A DNA stretch of 64,000 nucleotides from Voacanga thouarsii (GCA_026120185.1 JANUWF010001942.1:3224001-3288000), one strand, 5' to 3'. Shown: positions 35,761 through 48,127, counted from the first letter of the stretch. Translations and numbers: made by a program. The notes: generated from the sequence alone by a model not told the origin.

Positions 35761-36455
35761 ATTTGCAAAAAAAAAAAAAAAAAAAAACTTTAAAAATTTT
35801 GTTTCTTGCTGTTAACTTGCAGCTCCTTGTAGTCTCCAGGTCAAGAGAAAATATCCAGGGCCAAACATAACTTTCCAAGCTTTGTTTTGAATTTATAAGC
35901 ATTGGGTTATACCTGAATTGACGGGTTGTTTACGATTTTTTGCTGTGAGAGAAAGGATTATCAATTTCCTATATATATTTTGTGTACACAGTACATACTC
36001 GTGTAAGAATGAAAAATGGGAACTTTAAATTATTAAGTACAATTTGCTTCATTTGATGAATTTTTTCACATCAAGGGGAAAGGATGCTGCAGTGCCTCAA
36101 ATGCTATGGGCCTTTTGCATGGATCCTAAGTCAGGAGGGACTAAAAACAAAGGAAAGTGAGCCACCATCAACCCTATTAGCCTGTTCTGCTTGCCGCCTC
36201 TTTATCATTTCCATTTGCAAGGTTCTCCTTGGGATGAATTTCAGTCAAAATTCTTCTAGGGTGCTAAAAAGCTAAGATTTCCCATCGGGGAAGCCATAGC
36301 TTTAGCAAGCAACTCAAAAAAAAAAAAAAAAAAAAAGAAGAATTGAAGTTAGTGAAAAACATACTGTACACCAAAGCCATAGAACCCAGACTAAATACCA
36401 ATACAGAGCAACCCTCAAAAAGGGCCTCAAATGAAGCCTAAGGTGGTTGTAGTGC

Positions 36456-36731
36456 ACAGAAAGGCCATCTAGGACAATCATATGTGAAAAATGGATGAAC
36501 TTGATCTTTGTGGGAGCTGAAGTGGCTCCATGGAGCAAAACCAGTGGGCTAGGTGATGTTCTTGGAGGATTGCCACCTGCTATGGCAGTACATGATATTC
36601 ATTCTCTATTCTTTTAAGTTTCCTCATCATTCCCCTATGAACTGGAGATGTTTGGGCATATTGCTAGCTTGTTAAATTAACAAACCACAACCTAACCTCT
36701 TCTTTTTTAGGCCAACGGGCATCGAATGGTG
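36456..36731 (+). pseudogene. Granule-bound starch synthase (GBSSI/waxy-like) gene fragment with intron
   Basis: Starch synthase extends amylose from ADP-glucose in plastids. Reading [12 protein letters not shown] then [20 protein letters not shown] and [11 protein letters not shown] is the junction of transit peptide and mature enzyme, with the ADP-glucose-binding motif KTGGL as KTSGL (one G-to-A change away). After GCA a splice donor GT starts at 36588; a T-rich acceptor TCTTTTTTAG ends at 36710; the next exon opens ANGHRMV, exactly how the enzyme continues. Homology stops at about 36731. Upstream, a possible continuation (KRASNEA, 36418-36438) is in another frame, and a TAG at 36450 closes the main frame. 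The fragment holds about 3% of the enzyme and cannot work. A retained intron shows it was copied as DNA. Confidence 0.85.
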
Positions 36732-36755
36732 TTGCTACTACTTATTCTTATGGCT

Positions 36756-37090
36756 AAGGGGTATTTAATAAAGAGATAAACAAATAAATTTTATCAAAAA
36801 AATTCATCTGAATGGTCTAAATCTAAAGAGGTATTTAATAGAGAGATAAACAAATAAATTTTATTTAAAAAGTTATCTAAATTCATTTAAATTATCTAAA
36901 TCTGACTTTTTAGATTCAGATAACCTTCATATTTCTTTTATAAAAAAAAAATCTTAGATTCACAGTGCCAATTTATCTAAATTCATTTGAATTATCTAAA
37001 TCCTAATTATGTAAATCTAATTTTTTTTTTTTCAGATTCCGATAACCTTCATATTTCTTTTTTAAAAAATATTAAATTCACAGTGCGACG
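36756..37090. repeat. Direct repeats and MITE-like AT-rich block
   Basis: GGTATTTAATA followed by GAGATAAACAAATAAATTTTAT occurs at 36760 and 36830 (period 70). A longer unit TTATCTAAATTCATTT..GATAACCTTCATATTTCTTTT occurs at about 36869-36938 and 36971-37061. Similar ATCTGAATTCA-type arms recur at 38323-38523, so this may be one dispersed MITE family. Confidence 0.5.
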
Positions 37091-37141
37091 TGTTAATGCA
37101 GGAGAGTGCCATATGCCATAACAGGAAGCTTCCACAACTCC

Positions 37142-37144
<3 letters not shown>

Positions 37145-37172
<28 letters not shown>
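37145..37172. repeat. (AT)n microsatellite
   Basis: Uninterrupted TA dinucleotides, 14 units, next to the low-coordinate edge of the SINE-like segment. On the minus strand this would be its 3' tail. Confidence 0.9.
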
Positions 37173-37174
37173 GG

Positions 37175-37462
37175 TGTGAATTAAATTTAAAATTCTCATT
37201 TAATAAAAAGTGATGTTGCCCTTGCCAATTGATCTACTCCATTTTTACAAACTTCAGGGTTGCAGTCGTAGAGACGCACACGGGGTGAAATTTGTCGCGG
37301 AGTTCTAGCCGCCAAAGAATCCGCGGAGTTAAATCAGCTTAGGCAAATCTTAACTGACCGGTTCCCCAAAGGGTCAAGGACCCTTCGAGAGTCGAACACG
37401 CGACTTCATGATCAACATATTAGTACTCGACTAATTAGGTGGGTTGAAACCCCTAAATACAT
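37175..37462 (-). mobile_element. tRNA-derived SINE-like segment
   Basis: The minus strand carries a B-box-like GTTCGACTC (37389-37397) and an A-box-like TAGTCGAGTAC (37423-37433), 25 bases apart, followed by a less AT-rich body and then the (TA)n run. This is the layout of a plant SINE with internal Pol III promoter. No target duplication was confirmed, and the A box deviates at its last base. Confidence 0.45.
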
Positions 37463-38022
37463 ACTATCTTTACTTACCATGAAAGTTTTAAAAAATATTT
37501 TATTATAAAAATATTTTATTTATTTTTACTACTGAGATTAATAATATAATTCACAAGTTTTTAAAACTAATATTTCTCAAACGAAAAAAGTTAATCATGA
37601 AAATTTATATAGAAAATATGTTCAATTTGGAGACATAAACATTCATTATTTTTTTTAATATTTTAAAATAAAAATATTCAATTTTAGAGACAAATAATAT
37701 ATTTTTTTTTCCTGGAATCAAGTAGGCAATTTGAACTTTGAATATAAAACTATGTTTTTTTCTTATCATACTAAGAAAAAGTTTAAAAGGCCATACTTGA
37801 TGTTTGAATCTTTGATCCCTCTCCCTCGTGCCACAGACTTTGAACCTCATTCATAAATAGTCTACCTTCATTCATTCCAAATTATTTCCACAACTAAAAT
37901 TTAGAAGGAAAAAGAAATCCAGTACAAATCTCCCTTGGGGACTAAATCTATTTTGGACACCATCTTTGACAAAATTTGAGTACACCAACAACTTAAGAAA
38001 CTTTTGCTCTATTATATGGTAA

Positions 38023-38050
38023 CTAGGTTGGTGCCCGTGCATTGCACGGG
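38023..38050 (-). mobile_element. Helitron-like 3' terminus
   Basis: On the minus strand a perfect 8-bp stem (CCCGTGCA / TGCACGGG) is followed by CACCAAC, then CTAG and a host T. This is the classic Helitron end: hairpin, short spacer, CTRR, insertion between A and T. The body would run to higher coordinates. The 5' TC end is not identified and no Rep/helicase coding is visible, so it would be non-autonomous. Confidence 0.55.
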
Positions 38051-38322
38051 ATAGTTTCAGTAATTTTCTTGCATTCAAAAATAATTCAAATAAAACTCTA
38101 ATATTTAAAAGAACAAAAAACTCAGATAACTCTGATTTAAAAAAAAACCAATTCAAATAACAATGATATTTTATTTAAAAAAAAAACCTTCAAATTTTTG
38201 GAGGGATAAAATGTATAAATATAGAATAATACTTTTGGAGTTCCCAAGAAGATGAAAAATGAGAAATTAAAAAGAACATAATTCTAGGAGGTTCAAAAAG
38301 GCTAGGAGGTTCATTGATTATC

Positions 38323-38523
38323 TGAATTCAATTTAAATGAATGTGTTTTTTTTTTTCGAAAATGTCAAGATTATCTGGATTCAAAGAATCCAGCTAAATT
38401 GAAATGAAGGTAATGCAACATTTAAGAATTAATTATTCAAATAAAGATCTGGATTCAATGCATCTAGATACTCTTGACATTTCTTTAAAAAAAAATACAT
38501 TCATTTGATTTATTTGAATTCAG
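38323..38523. repeat. About 200-bp inverted-repeat (MITE-like) element
   Basis: Left arm TGAATTCAATTTAAATGAATG, an A/T-run and AATGTCAAGA; right arm, inverted, TCTTGACATTTC, an A-run, ACATTCATTTGA and TTGAATTCA. The arms face each other across about 70 bp, giving a long imperfect hairpin. Confidence 0.55.
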
Positions 38524-39289
38524 TAAACGAAGATAACTTTTATATTTTCTTTTAAAAAAATAATCAAGGAAAAAAACTTTTTTAAATTCAATAATTTCAA
38601 TGCTCAACAATCAATATCATCCAAGAAAACAATACCACAACATTATGTACAAGCACAAAAAAAGGAAAGAAACCATGAGATCAAATAGATTTCTTGCTCT
38701 TTTCACTTTTTTCTCAACTACCACTAAAGCTTATGACATTTAAATAAATAAATAAATAACCACCTCCATCTCCATCTAAAATAACCAATCTTTTCACCAA
38801 GACGTACACGCGTGAGGGGGAAAATAAAATGAAGAATGGTTTAATCAGCGGTAAATGATTATTAACAATAGTTAATCACTTATATGTGTGAAAATTTGGT
38901 TAATTAGTATTAATTAAGTACAATGGAATCAAATAGTACCAAGAATTTTTTTTTTAGAGTTCGTCAAAAAGATAAAGTAGTTGAATGATATTGCGTAGTA
39001 AATAGTGATTTTTTTTTTAACCCTAACTGAGTTACCACCTGCCATAGTATCTTCATTTTATTTAAGAGGATAAGGTTTGCTTCAATAGGTAATTAGGAAT
39101 CTAATTTATTTCAGTATGGAAAAGGATTATTCTTGAATTTTGTGAAAAAGATTAGAATTACAAAGCGCTGTAGAAGAGCGTAGAAGGAGGGTACTGGTAG
39201 TAGATTCCAAAGGAATAGCTAGCCTCGAAAGTTATTACACTCTCATTTTCCAAAGCTATTTAATATAAGGGTATAGCAGTAAAATTAAT

Positions 39290-39380
39290 ATTAATGACAC
39301 CTAAATTTTTTCAATGTGACAGATAAAAAGAGCGACCAAAACTTTTTATTTGTAACAGATAAATAGGGACGGAAGGAGTA
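39290..39380. mobile_element. Stowaway-like MITE end (truncated)
   Basis: The block ends GGGACGGAAGGAGTA, the reverse complement of the Stowaway/Tc1-mariner MITE terminus (CTCCxTCCGTCCC with a TA target). The opposite end with CTCCCTCCGTCCC was not found, so only one side is left. Confidence 0.6.
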
Positions 39381-39524
39381 TTACATTTTATATTAGATTT
39401 GAATTGTAATTTATATTAAACTTTACTTGTTTGTACTTAAATTTATATTAGGTTAATGAATCTACTAAATGAGTCATTCAAATTCGATTTAAATTTGTTC
39501 CAGTTCATTTCTATCGGTTTTCTT

Positions 39525-39605
39525 TAAATTTCGGTTCGGTTCGGTTCGATTTTGAAAAAAATAATAAAAATCGAATTTCAAAACCGAAACCAAATGAACA
39601 CCCCT
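39525..39605. repeat. CGGTT-repeat hairpin block
   Basis: TTCGGTTCGGTTCGGTTCGA is followed by AATCGAATTTCAAAACCGAAACC, an inverted counterpart, and then AACACCCCTACC. This pattern is frequent as MITE-like debris in plant genomes. Confidence 0.4.
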
Positions 39606-40168
39606 ACCAATTGGATTGAATGTTCTCATGACTATTTTATTTTTTTATATATAATTATAAAACGAGAATATGATTCAAATTGATGATGTAATTAGATTGA
39701 GATTAATTTATTTAAATATAATAAAAATTATTATGTGTGGAGCTAAGTAAGATTTAAAGTGAGGTTAATGAGAGAATATGATATGTTGTGAGTATATGAT
39801 AGGTTTCAAGAAATAAAAATATATAATATAATAATTTTTTTAATTAAAGTGAAATTTTAAATTGAAATGGAATTGAAAAAATCCTTAACCAATCAAATTC
39901 TTAACATATTATCATTTAATTGTTTGTATTCTAAAGTAATTAAAATAATAATTTACTATATATTTGTTTTCTTTCATTTTAGTTTTCTCTATTTTTAATC
40001 GATTTTATCATTAATTTTTTAAAAAAGTAATTAACTCATTTAATTGCAAATAATGTATTTATCATTTTTTTAGTCTAATGTTACTAACTAATCATCTCTT
40101 AAGTTCTTTTGCAAATGGTATCACTATAATATTTCATATCAAATGATAAATTTTATTGTAACAAATCT

Positions 40169-40198
40169 CACTACTAGAAAAAAGCTGATTACCAACTG
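40169..40198 (+). repeat. Left terminal inverted repeat of the CACTA element
   Basis: It opens CACTACTAGAAAAA and matches the inverted right end over 30 bases. TSD TCT lies directly outside. Confidence 0.93.
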
Positions 40199-41040
40199 TC
40201 AAATTCTATTGGTAGGTGTCCAATTTTTGTTGGTAATACTAGTTTACCAACAGAATTTGGTCTGTGGGTAAAACACTTGTTGGAAAGTGTTACCAATAAG
40301 AGATTTTTTAGTCTGTTGGTAATTACCAACAGTTTTATTGTTGGTAACATTATATTTCAGTTGGTAATGATTTTTTTGGGGTTAAGTACTTTATGTTGGT
40401 AATTTTATTACGTTACCAACAAACTAACAACGTCGTTAGTAAAGTCGTTGGAAATTTTTGAATTATATATATATATATATATATATTGGTAATTTTTTTG
40501 GTATTTTTTCCAATTGATTGTTAAGCTGGTAATGTTGTTGGTAATTTGCCAACAATTCCGTAGTTGGTATATTTATGTTGTTAGTAATTATTATTCATTA
40601 CTAACAAACGATTTAGTTGGTACTTAGTTGGTAAATGTCGAAAAAGAAAACATGTATTGATAGCTTACCAACTACAATTTAGTTGGTACTACAAACATAC
40701 TCTGTTGGTATGTACCAACAGATAAATATGTTGGTAAGCCGTTGAAAGGTGTTGTTGTTACGTACCAAGAGCGATCTATTGGAAAGCACTTATAGATTGT
40801 TGTTGGTATGTACCAACTGATAAATCTATTGGTTTGCTCCTACAATTTTGTATTGGTGATTTCTGTTGGTATGTAGCAATAGATAAATCTGTTAGTAAGC
40901 ACCTACAAATATGTGGTAGTAAATAGCAATAAATTGTGTGTTGGTAATACCTGTAAATTTCGTTTGATATGAACTAATAGATTATTTGTTGGTAAGTACC
41001 AATTGATTTTCCATTGGTAAATAGAACTATATTATCACTA
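40199..41040. repeat. Left subterminal repeat array (TTGGTAA/TTACCAAC)
   Basis: Dozens of copies of GTTGGTA, TTACCAAC and close variants in both orientations fill the segment, often as inverted pairs. In En/Spm such subterminal motifs are bound by the TNPA protein; that role here is inference. A (TA)n run lies at 40464-40487. Confidence 0.9.
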
Positions 41041-41244
41041 TATAATCCATTAACGTATTTAATAAAGCAATCCTACATAATATTAAAAGTACATTCATAC
41101 CAAAAGTCATACATTCATATTGAAAGACAATCAATATCCATACCAAAAGTACATCAAACTTTGATGTGGAAGAAACAGATAAAGTAAATTTGTTATGAGC
41201 TTAAAATAATATTTTATTTCAGTAGTCCAAAATATAAAATAAAT

Positions 41245-44005
41245 TCAAGATCTAGCTCGTGAAGCATCCTCTCCCTTGAGTTCCTTGACTTCTGATGTTA
41301 AGGATTTCACCTCGGATTGCAAGCGTTCATTCGCTTCTCGTAGTTCTTGAATAGCCTTGTAATGATTCGTCAACATTTTGCAATTCTGACCTTTGGACAT
41401 ATTTTGCAGACTGTGTTGACGAACAAGATGAAGAAAAGGATGACTTGTATGCAATAGATTTTTCTAGGAAACTCAAACTATGGGACCCCATGCCATAGAC
41501 TGTATTACCCTTTTTTGGTAGCCCTACAACTCGTAACCAAACATCAACCTTGTTAACTGGCTTTGGTTGCTCCCCTTCAGGTGTTTGATTTGTTATTAGC
41601 TCCATCTCTTTTTGTAATTCCTCTTGGTACCTTGCCTATGACAATGAAAATAGTATAGTATAAATAATAACACAATAACAAAATTTATACATGCTGCTAA
41701 AATAGTCCCAACAAAACAGCCTCCCAAAAAAATAGCCCCAACCAAGAACAAGTTTCCAGAGAAAAGAGAAGATAGAGGAGTTGTTTCAGAGCTTGTATGA
41801 GCAGTAACTTCACTACATTTTTCCAGCTACTCACTCACATTTTTCCAACCCTAAACAAAAGGACAAGAACCCCCCTCACTGTAGCCACTTCACTCACATT
41901 TTTCCAACCACTTCACTCATATTTTTCCAACCCTAAACAAGAGGACAACAATCCCCCTCACTGAAGCCACTTCACTCAAAATTTTCCATGTAGTACTATA
42001 TTACCACTCAATTCGCCAATAAAAAATCAGCTCCCCTAAACAAACAACAATCAAGTTAGAACTCTACCACAATCAAACCAATTGTTCCAACACAAGTTTC
42101 AATATACCCAACACTAATACAACCCACACTTCACAACTCAATCAAACAATCGACATACTCCTCCTCATAATTGCCACAGCAGAAACTCAACAATCCACAT
42201 TTCAAAGCTCAAATCACTAGCTAACCAACACAAATGCAGTAATTAACCAACACAAATCAACCAATAAAACTTAACTTCTCTTGTCAAGTTTAATAGTATA
42301 AAACCAGTATCTAGTCGACTGTAACTTGAGCGTAACATTTTACATCAAAGGTAGCTCAATCATATATCAGTTTAAACTCAGCAGGCAAAATCAGAATGCA
42401 GCTCAACACAGTCAACTCAATTCAATTCAAATTTCAAAGCTAATCTCAATACTAATTGCACAATCTAGTCCCTAGTAGTTTAAGTCCAATCACACAATAC
42501 CAATTAAATTCTCTGTCTAATTTAACACCAATCCTTAACAATCAACAATTCAAACTGCTGTGGATTACTAGTTAATATTATGAAACCAATAATTTCATTG
42601 GATCCCCATTAAAATAACACATTAATCAAATTAGATCTTGTAAAACCAAAAGTAGAAATATGTCGATCTTGTATTTCAATGGATATGACCCTTACGTATA
42701 TGTCCTCAAATCGCTTGTCAATAAAGACAAGTTTTGGCGCCTCTGGCAGCTCCTCTTCCCCCTCTAACATTAGCCTTTCTCTTTTTAGCACTTGCTCAAC
42801 CTTATCTTCAGTGCTTGTTATGTGAGTGAAGACATAGATGTCCATCTGCAAATATTCTCTATGATATTTCTCCTCCTATGAAATCGTCATAACATGTAAG
42901 TTGTAACGTATTATCAATAAGAACAATAATTACAAATATATTTCTGATGAATTAAAAGAAATTTCTATGTATTATACAAGCTTTCTCTTGTGTACAGTTG
43001 CCGGGATAGATCCTCCTGAATGATTTGAGGCTCCTAAAACACTCTTCTTGTTTGTTGACATAGTCTTTGACATTTTCTTAAATGCATCACTATCCCAATA
43101 TGCTCAAAGCTCATTGTAATGCTCCTCTTTATGAAATCATGAGAGATATGTCTATTTTATACTTCTTCCATCAAGTACCTATAACTGTTATTGGCTTTTT
43201 TTCCCCCCATTTTTCTCTCATGATTGAATCAAATTTGTGGTCCCATTTGTATTGTTTATGTAGCTTTCCCAGACAAAATTACCAAATTAGCATAATAAGC
43301 ATAAAATACAATCTATAGCTATAATTGGAAAAAATAAATTTAATACTGACTGCCCACTCAGCGTACCATACATCCCTTGTGGTAGGTGGGACCTTTTTCC
43401 AAGTAGGATATGGTCCCGAAAACATAGATTCTATGGTTAGATGAATAGATCAAATTAGTTTGTTGAGTGGCTTGGCATTGCAAAGAATCCTACGACAGAA
43501 AAATAAATATTTAAGGATTTTTCTTGATACATTTAGAATGAATACTAAATTTCAAAACATAACAAATTTTGAAATCACATACTCATCCCCTTCAATCCAA
43601 CATTCCATCTTGCCCTGTGCTGGTGTAGTAATAGCTGTAGATAAGTTAGAGTTTTGCACATTCTCTTGAGCTGGAGTAGACTCAACTTGATCATTAGGAG
43701 TGATAGATACAACTCGCTCATTGTTAGTGATTGACTCGGCTTGCTCAGAACAAATTTCTAGCTAAACACTTTCTCTGGAATTGCTACCATTGTGGCCATT
43801 AGTAGGAGCAGGCAACGTAGGTGGTGGAGTACGAAAATCATCTGCAGCTCTGTGGCTAGTATTTGGAGAATTCTGATTTTCTGTTGGGGGGTGAATTCAA
43901 TGGTTGACCCTCAGAATCGTTATTTGATTGGCCTACACATCACCCTACCTTTCGCCCTTTTTTTTTTTTTTTTTTTTTTTGCCTTCCTTTCCTACTAGGT
44001 GCCAT
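41245..44005 (-). CDS. Ptta/En-Spm family plant transposon protein (Transposase_24-like), exons scattered
   Basis: The accessory protein of plant En/Spm elements, role uncertain. Minus-strand pieces in order: ATG at 44003-44005 (MAPSRKGRQ followed by a long Lys run from a poly-A tract of about 20 bases); an exon near 43347-43443 with TIESMFSGPYPTWKKVPPTT and DVWYAEWAV; an exon at about 42609-42845 (EGEEELPEAPKLVFIDKRFE); and a frame at 41327-41605 with VDVWLRVVGLPKKGNTVYGMGS, the signature of this family. The final exon (41245-41454) encodes a probable coiled coil (IQELREANERLQSEVKSL). The poly-A tract leads into stops, so the first exon may be frameshifted. Exon joins were not proven. It lies downstream of the TNP2-like gene on the same strand, as in other CACTA elements. 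Confidence 0.6.
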
Positions 44006-44817
44006 ATGAAAATAATGCATAGAAAACAAGTGACTATGTCATTGAAAGAGAGAAGAAAAGTAAATAGAGAAAAAAGAAGATAGAGGGGATTCAGTCACAT
44101 TAACAAGAGGACAAGAATCCCCCTCACTGTAGCCACTTCACTCACATTTTTCCAGTCACTTCACTCACATCAATGAACCTTTTGATGTAAGTTTTGATGG
44201 CTGAAGTTTAAAGAATGCATGTAGTTATAGGGAAATTTTTTGTTGTGAGTTGTTCAATGTTAGGGTGTTAACTGGTGGTCAAGAAGGTTATTTTGGTGCA
44301 TTTTTCATTCTTATTTGATGATTTATGAAGTGAAGGAAAATGCAGATAAATGGCTAAAAAATAGAAACCTAGGCTGAAAGTAATAGCTAAATAGCATAAA
44401 TTTATAAAAGAAATAGAGTAACACAGAGGATCCTTTAAGCTGTCACACCAAGAGACAAGAAAACCTTAGGAATTACTCTATACACTGTTGGACATCTCAC
44501 TTTAAGGTTGATTGTGCCATACAATCTTAGTAACTAAGGTAAGATGCAGAAAATTTTATTACTAACTTAAAACATCATAAAATTATGGGTAAGAACTCCA
44601 TTGCTTATAGACGTTAACGATGGCCATAGGGGGTATGTTGTTCAAGTGTTGTTCTGGTCATATACAAATGGAGACAAATGGAATTTTCCAAAAGGAAAAG
44701 AAATGGAAGTTTACATACATAGAATTGTTCATACAAGCTACAAAGACAGAAAATAATACATGGACACCATCTAAATATACTCTACACTATTTTCCTTCCC
44801 ATAGGAGTTCACAATTG

Positions 44818-45195
44818 GTGAAGAGGCTCTGAAGAGAGTTGAACCTTCAACCTTTTTGTTGCAAGGCTACTAAATCCTAGGAAACCTATAAGAACTTAAA
44901 GTACCACACTATATAAAAAATTATGACAAAGAAAACATTCCATATCACCACGTATAAACAAAACAATGATGGTGATTGGTGGCCAATTCCCTATCAATGG
45001 TGCTATTCTTGTAGTAACAAAATTAAGTTAAATGAAATATGACATTTTCTTACTGGGAAAATATAGTCTGCATTTCTTTTCCCTTTCAGAAGTAGTTGTG
45101 GAGGGGTCAAGAGGCTCTGGAGAGGGTTGAACCCTTTAATTGCAAGGCTCTTAAGCCCCAGGTAATCCATCACAACATTAGGTCACCATACTATA
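44818..45195 (-). repeat. Two copies of a tRNA-like (possible SINE) segment
   Basis: Segments at 44818-44900 and 45108-45195 share AAGAGGCTCTG, AGAG and GTTGAACC, then TTGCAAGGCT. Reversed, each carries GGTTCAAC, resembling a Pol III B box. No A box or target duplication was confirmed. Confidence 0.3.
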
Positions 45196-45975
45196 GAACT
45201 TGTTTCACACTGACATTTCCAATATCAAATACTAAAATTTATATCCTGCAGTTCACGTAATTCTATTTCTATGCTTTAATAATTCACTATAGATGACAGT
45301 CACAATCTAAAAATAAAGAATACTATCCAACTCTAATAATCAGACCAGCATAAATCTAAGAATAATTATACTAGCCAAAATATGTCAGTGAAAAAATGAT
45401 CATTAACATCTTCTTTAATTTGTCTCAAGCCCCCTTATACCATGAAAAAGAGTAGAATTTAGAATAGTATCCAATATTATGAGAATGGAAATTCTTCTTT
45501 GAATTTAACATTCAAGACCCCTACTTCTCGTCTACTAAAGTCCACCACTAAAAGAAGACTATGCTGCAGCTATTTTCCTCATAGAAAGTACAAGTTTTTT
45601 TTATTAGTAATAAGATCCATGTGTCAACATGTCAATCAAAAGACTTTGTTAACAATGCTCTATGCTTTGACATGGTCAACATTCCCAGCCTTGATAAATT
45701 GTTTCTCCTCAATACCTGCTAGTTACAAGAAGACAAGATTTTTAACACAAAAAATGCAATTCTCAAAATTAGCGGATTATGTGAATGAAATTGTGATCTT
45801 GATACCATATTGAATAGATGTGTTCCCAATCATTTCCAAGCAGAATTGCCCAAGAGACCATTAAAGGAAACTATAAATGACCAAGAACGATCTATTAGCA
45901 TTACCATAAATGAGTTAGAAGAAAAAGCACACATCCCCAGTGCCAAGAAACTACAACACAATAGTACACTCTCCA

Positions 45976-46001
45976 GGATGGGAGGGGGGGAGGGAGGGGG
46001 G
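45976..46001 (+). other. G-rich tract with quadruplex potential
   Basis: GGATGGGAGGGGGGGAGGG continues as AGGGGGG: four or more G-runs of at least three with one-base spacers. It is unusual in this AT-rich context. Confidence 0.7.
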
Positions 46002-47039
46002 AAAAAAGGTATCAGTTCAAAGAGAATTCCAATGCATTCAAGTACCCACGTGGACCCTACTAATCAGATGGCAGGATGTTCAAATAGACTGGAAACCTAA
46101 ACCGCGAGACTACTAAATTTAAAGCAACATTGACATGAAGAGTGACAAAAGATCAGCAACTAGCATAAACAATTTAAGAGGGGAAGAAAATTCCAAAAAC
46201 TACTGCATACATTATGCCTTAGTCTAACCACTATGTAACCCATTTGACAATTTACAATTCTTAAAATCAAAAGCATAGACATTTGTTTTCTACCATAGCA
46301 CAACAAAACCTGGATTTGAAAGAGACCTTTCCTCCCTTCTTTTAATCAGCCTCAGAAATTTTTTAGAAAACTTCCTAAAGATAAGTCATTCTACCAATAA
46401 TGTCCTTCCAAAAGTTGTACGCTATCTCGTAAACAAGTGTAGTACAACATTACCTCTTCTTTTCCATGGATTGAAATTATGTAAAAATGCCGATGGCAAT
46501 ATTGATTAAGTGAAAGAAACATCTCCCCTTTGAATTGCAGTTATAAATACAAATTTAGCAATTCAAAATAGACTGTCAATAATAAAAGAAGTGGCAATGA
46601 TAAATAATAAGACATCAATCCTACAGACATTACCCAACATGAGGAATGCATGACAAAACTAGAAGGACAACGTAAAATTACATCCATCTTTGAGAAAAGA
46701 TACTCCACAACCCAAGGAGAAGGACAACTCATCTCTTTGAGCAATAATCACTCCCAAACAGTCTTAGAGGAAGAATATGGAGAATCATGGGAATCCTTTT
46801 CTATTAACAGCTAAACAAATTTCATAAAACAAAAAATAATAAAACTCAAAACAAGAACTAGGAAATGTAGCTTCAGAATTTTGTCATTTTTTTATATAGT
46901 AGATGAATTTTAAGTCAACTTGCTATGCTTATGTAGTTGCTTACTTTCTCTTGCAGCACTCTAATTATTTGAATAACTAAATAACACCATCAATAATTGA
47001 AATAGTATTGTGGGATATGAGAATAGTGAATAAGCTAAC

Positions 47040-47775
47040 ACCCATACTTCAACAGTCAAACAGCCCAATAAAATCACAACTCCAACTCCTCAAAAACATA
47101 ACACAAATATCAGCACAACACCCACACTTCAACGGTCAAACACCCTAATAATTTTCAATGCAAATGTGCTCCAAAATCATAAAAAAATAGCAAAAAAATA
47201 GTTCAAGATTTACAGAGCATAAAATGCAATTCAACACAAGAAAGATAGTGCATTTTATGGTAACTAAGACTAGAAATAGCTTATGCATAAGAAACAAAAC
47301 AAGAAAGAAAAAGTGTGCTGAGAAATTTAGTCCCTCTAACATTTTTTCCAACCACTTCACTCACATTTTTACAACAAAATCACAACTCCAACTCCTCAAA
47401 ACCACAACATAAATATCAGCACAACACCCACACATCAACAGTCAAACACCCCAATAATCTTCAGTGCAAATGTGCTCCAAAATCACAAAAAATAGCAGCA
47501 AAACAGTTCAAGATTTACAAAGCTTAAAATGCAGTTCAATACAAGAAAGATAGTGCATTTTATGGTAACTAAGACTAGAAATATTATTGCTTATGCATAA
47601 GAAACAAAACAAGAAAGAAAAAGTGTGCTGAGAAATTTAGTCCCACCAACATTTTTTCCAGCCACTTCACTCACATTTTTACAATAAAATCACAATTGCA
47701 ACTCCTCAAAACCACAACATTAATATCAACACAACACCCACACATCAATAGTCAAACACCCCAATAAAATTTAAA
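47040..47775. repeat. 308-bp tandem repeat, about 2.2 copies
   Basis: AAATCACAAC starts at 47071, 47378 and 47688 (periods 307 and 310). Each unit carries CAACACCCACAC, GTGCTCCAAAATCA and TAGTGCATTTTATGGTAAC and ends ACTTCACTCACATTTTTAC. The third copy breaks off at about 47775. Confidence 0.9.
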
Positions 47776-48127
47776 AGAAAAGGTCCAATGAGTTTTCCAC
47801 TATTGTGATAGATTTATGAAGATTTAATTTTGTTATATGCATTAAATAAGAACCATACCAATACTAATTGGGGACAACTTCAACCTTGTTCGATTGAAAA
47901 CCCCACAGATTCCCACAGCTCTGCCAGTCTAAGAAAACACATAAATCAATAACGTCACTAGTTTTGGACATTTGAACAATCTAAAAAAAACAAAATATGG
48001 TGAAAATTTGAGCAAAAAGCTAATAAATAATCAACAAATGTTCACGATTTTATTAGATAAATAAAACGAAATCAATATGTTAAATTGAATACATCCAAAA
48101 GAAATGACTACAAAATATAAATATGTC

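Larger units (their letters stand above)
44020..47030. other. Non-coding interior of the CACTA element
   Basis: No coding motif found. It includes repeated CCCTCACTGTAGCCACTTCAC motifs at 44115 (also at 41877 and, as CTGAAGCC, 41958), two copies of a B-box-like segment (44818-44900 and 45108-45195) and a G-run (45976-46001). Confidence 0.5.

Noticed and set aside
36084..36275. 63-codon ORF upstream of the starch synthase fragment
   Set aside because: No resemblance to the transit peptide or known exon that I can support; left as unassigned.
37389..37433. Functional tRNA gene
   Set aside because: A and B boxes are present but no cloverleaf with paired acceptor stem can be drawn; SINE-like is more likely.
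45499..46100. Two ORFs of about 100 codons inside the CACTA element
   Set aside because: No conserved motif, and they are interrupted by the G-run and AT-rich noise; probably chance.
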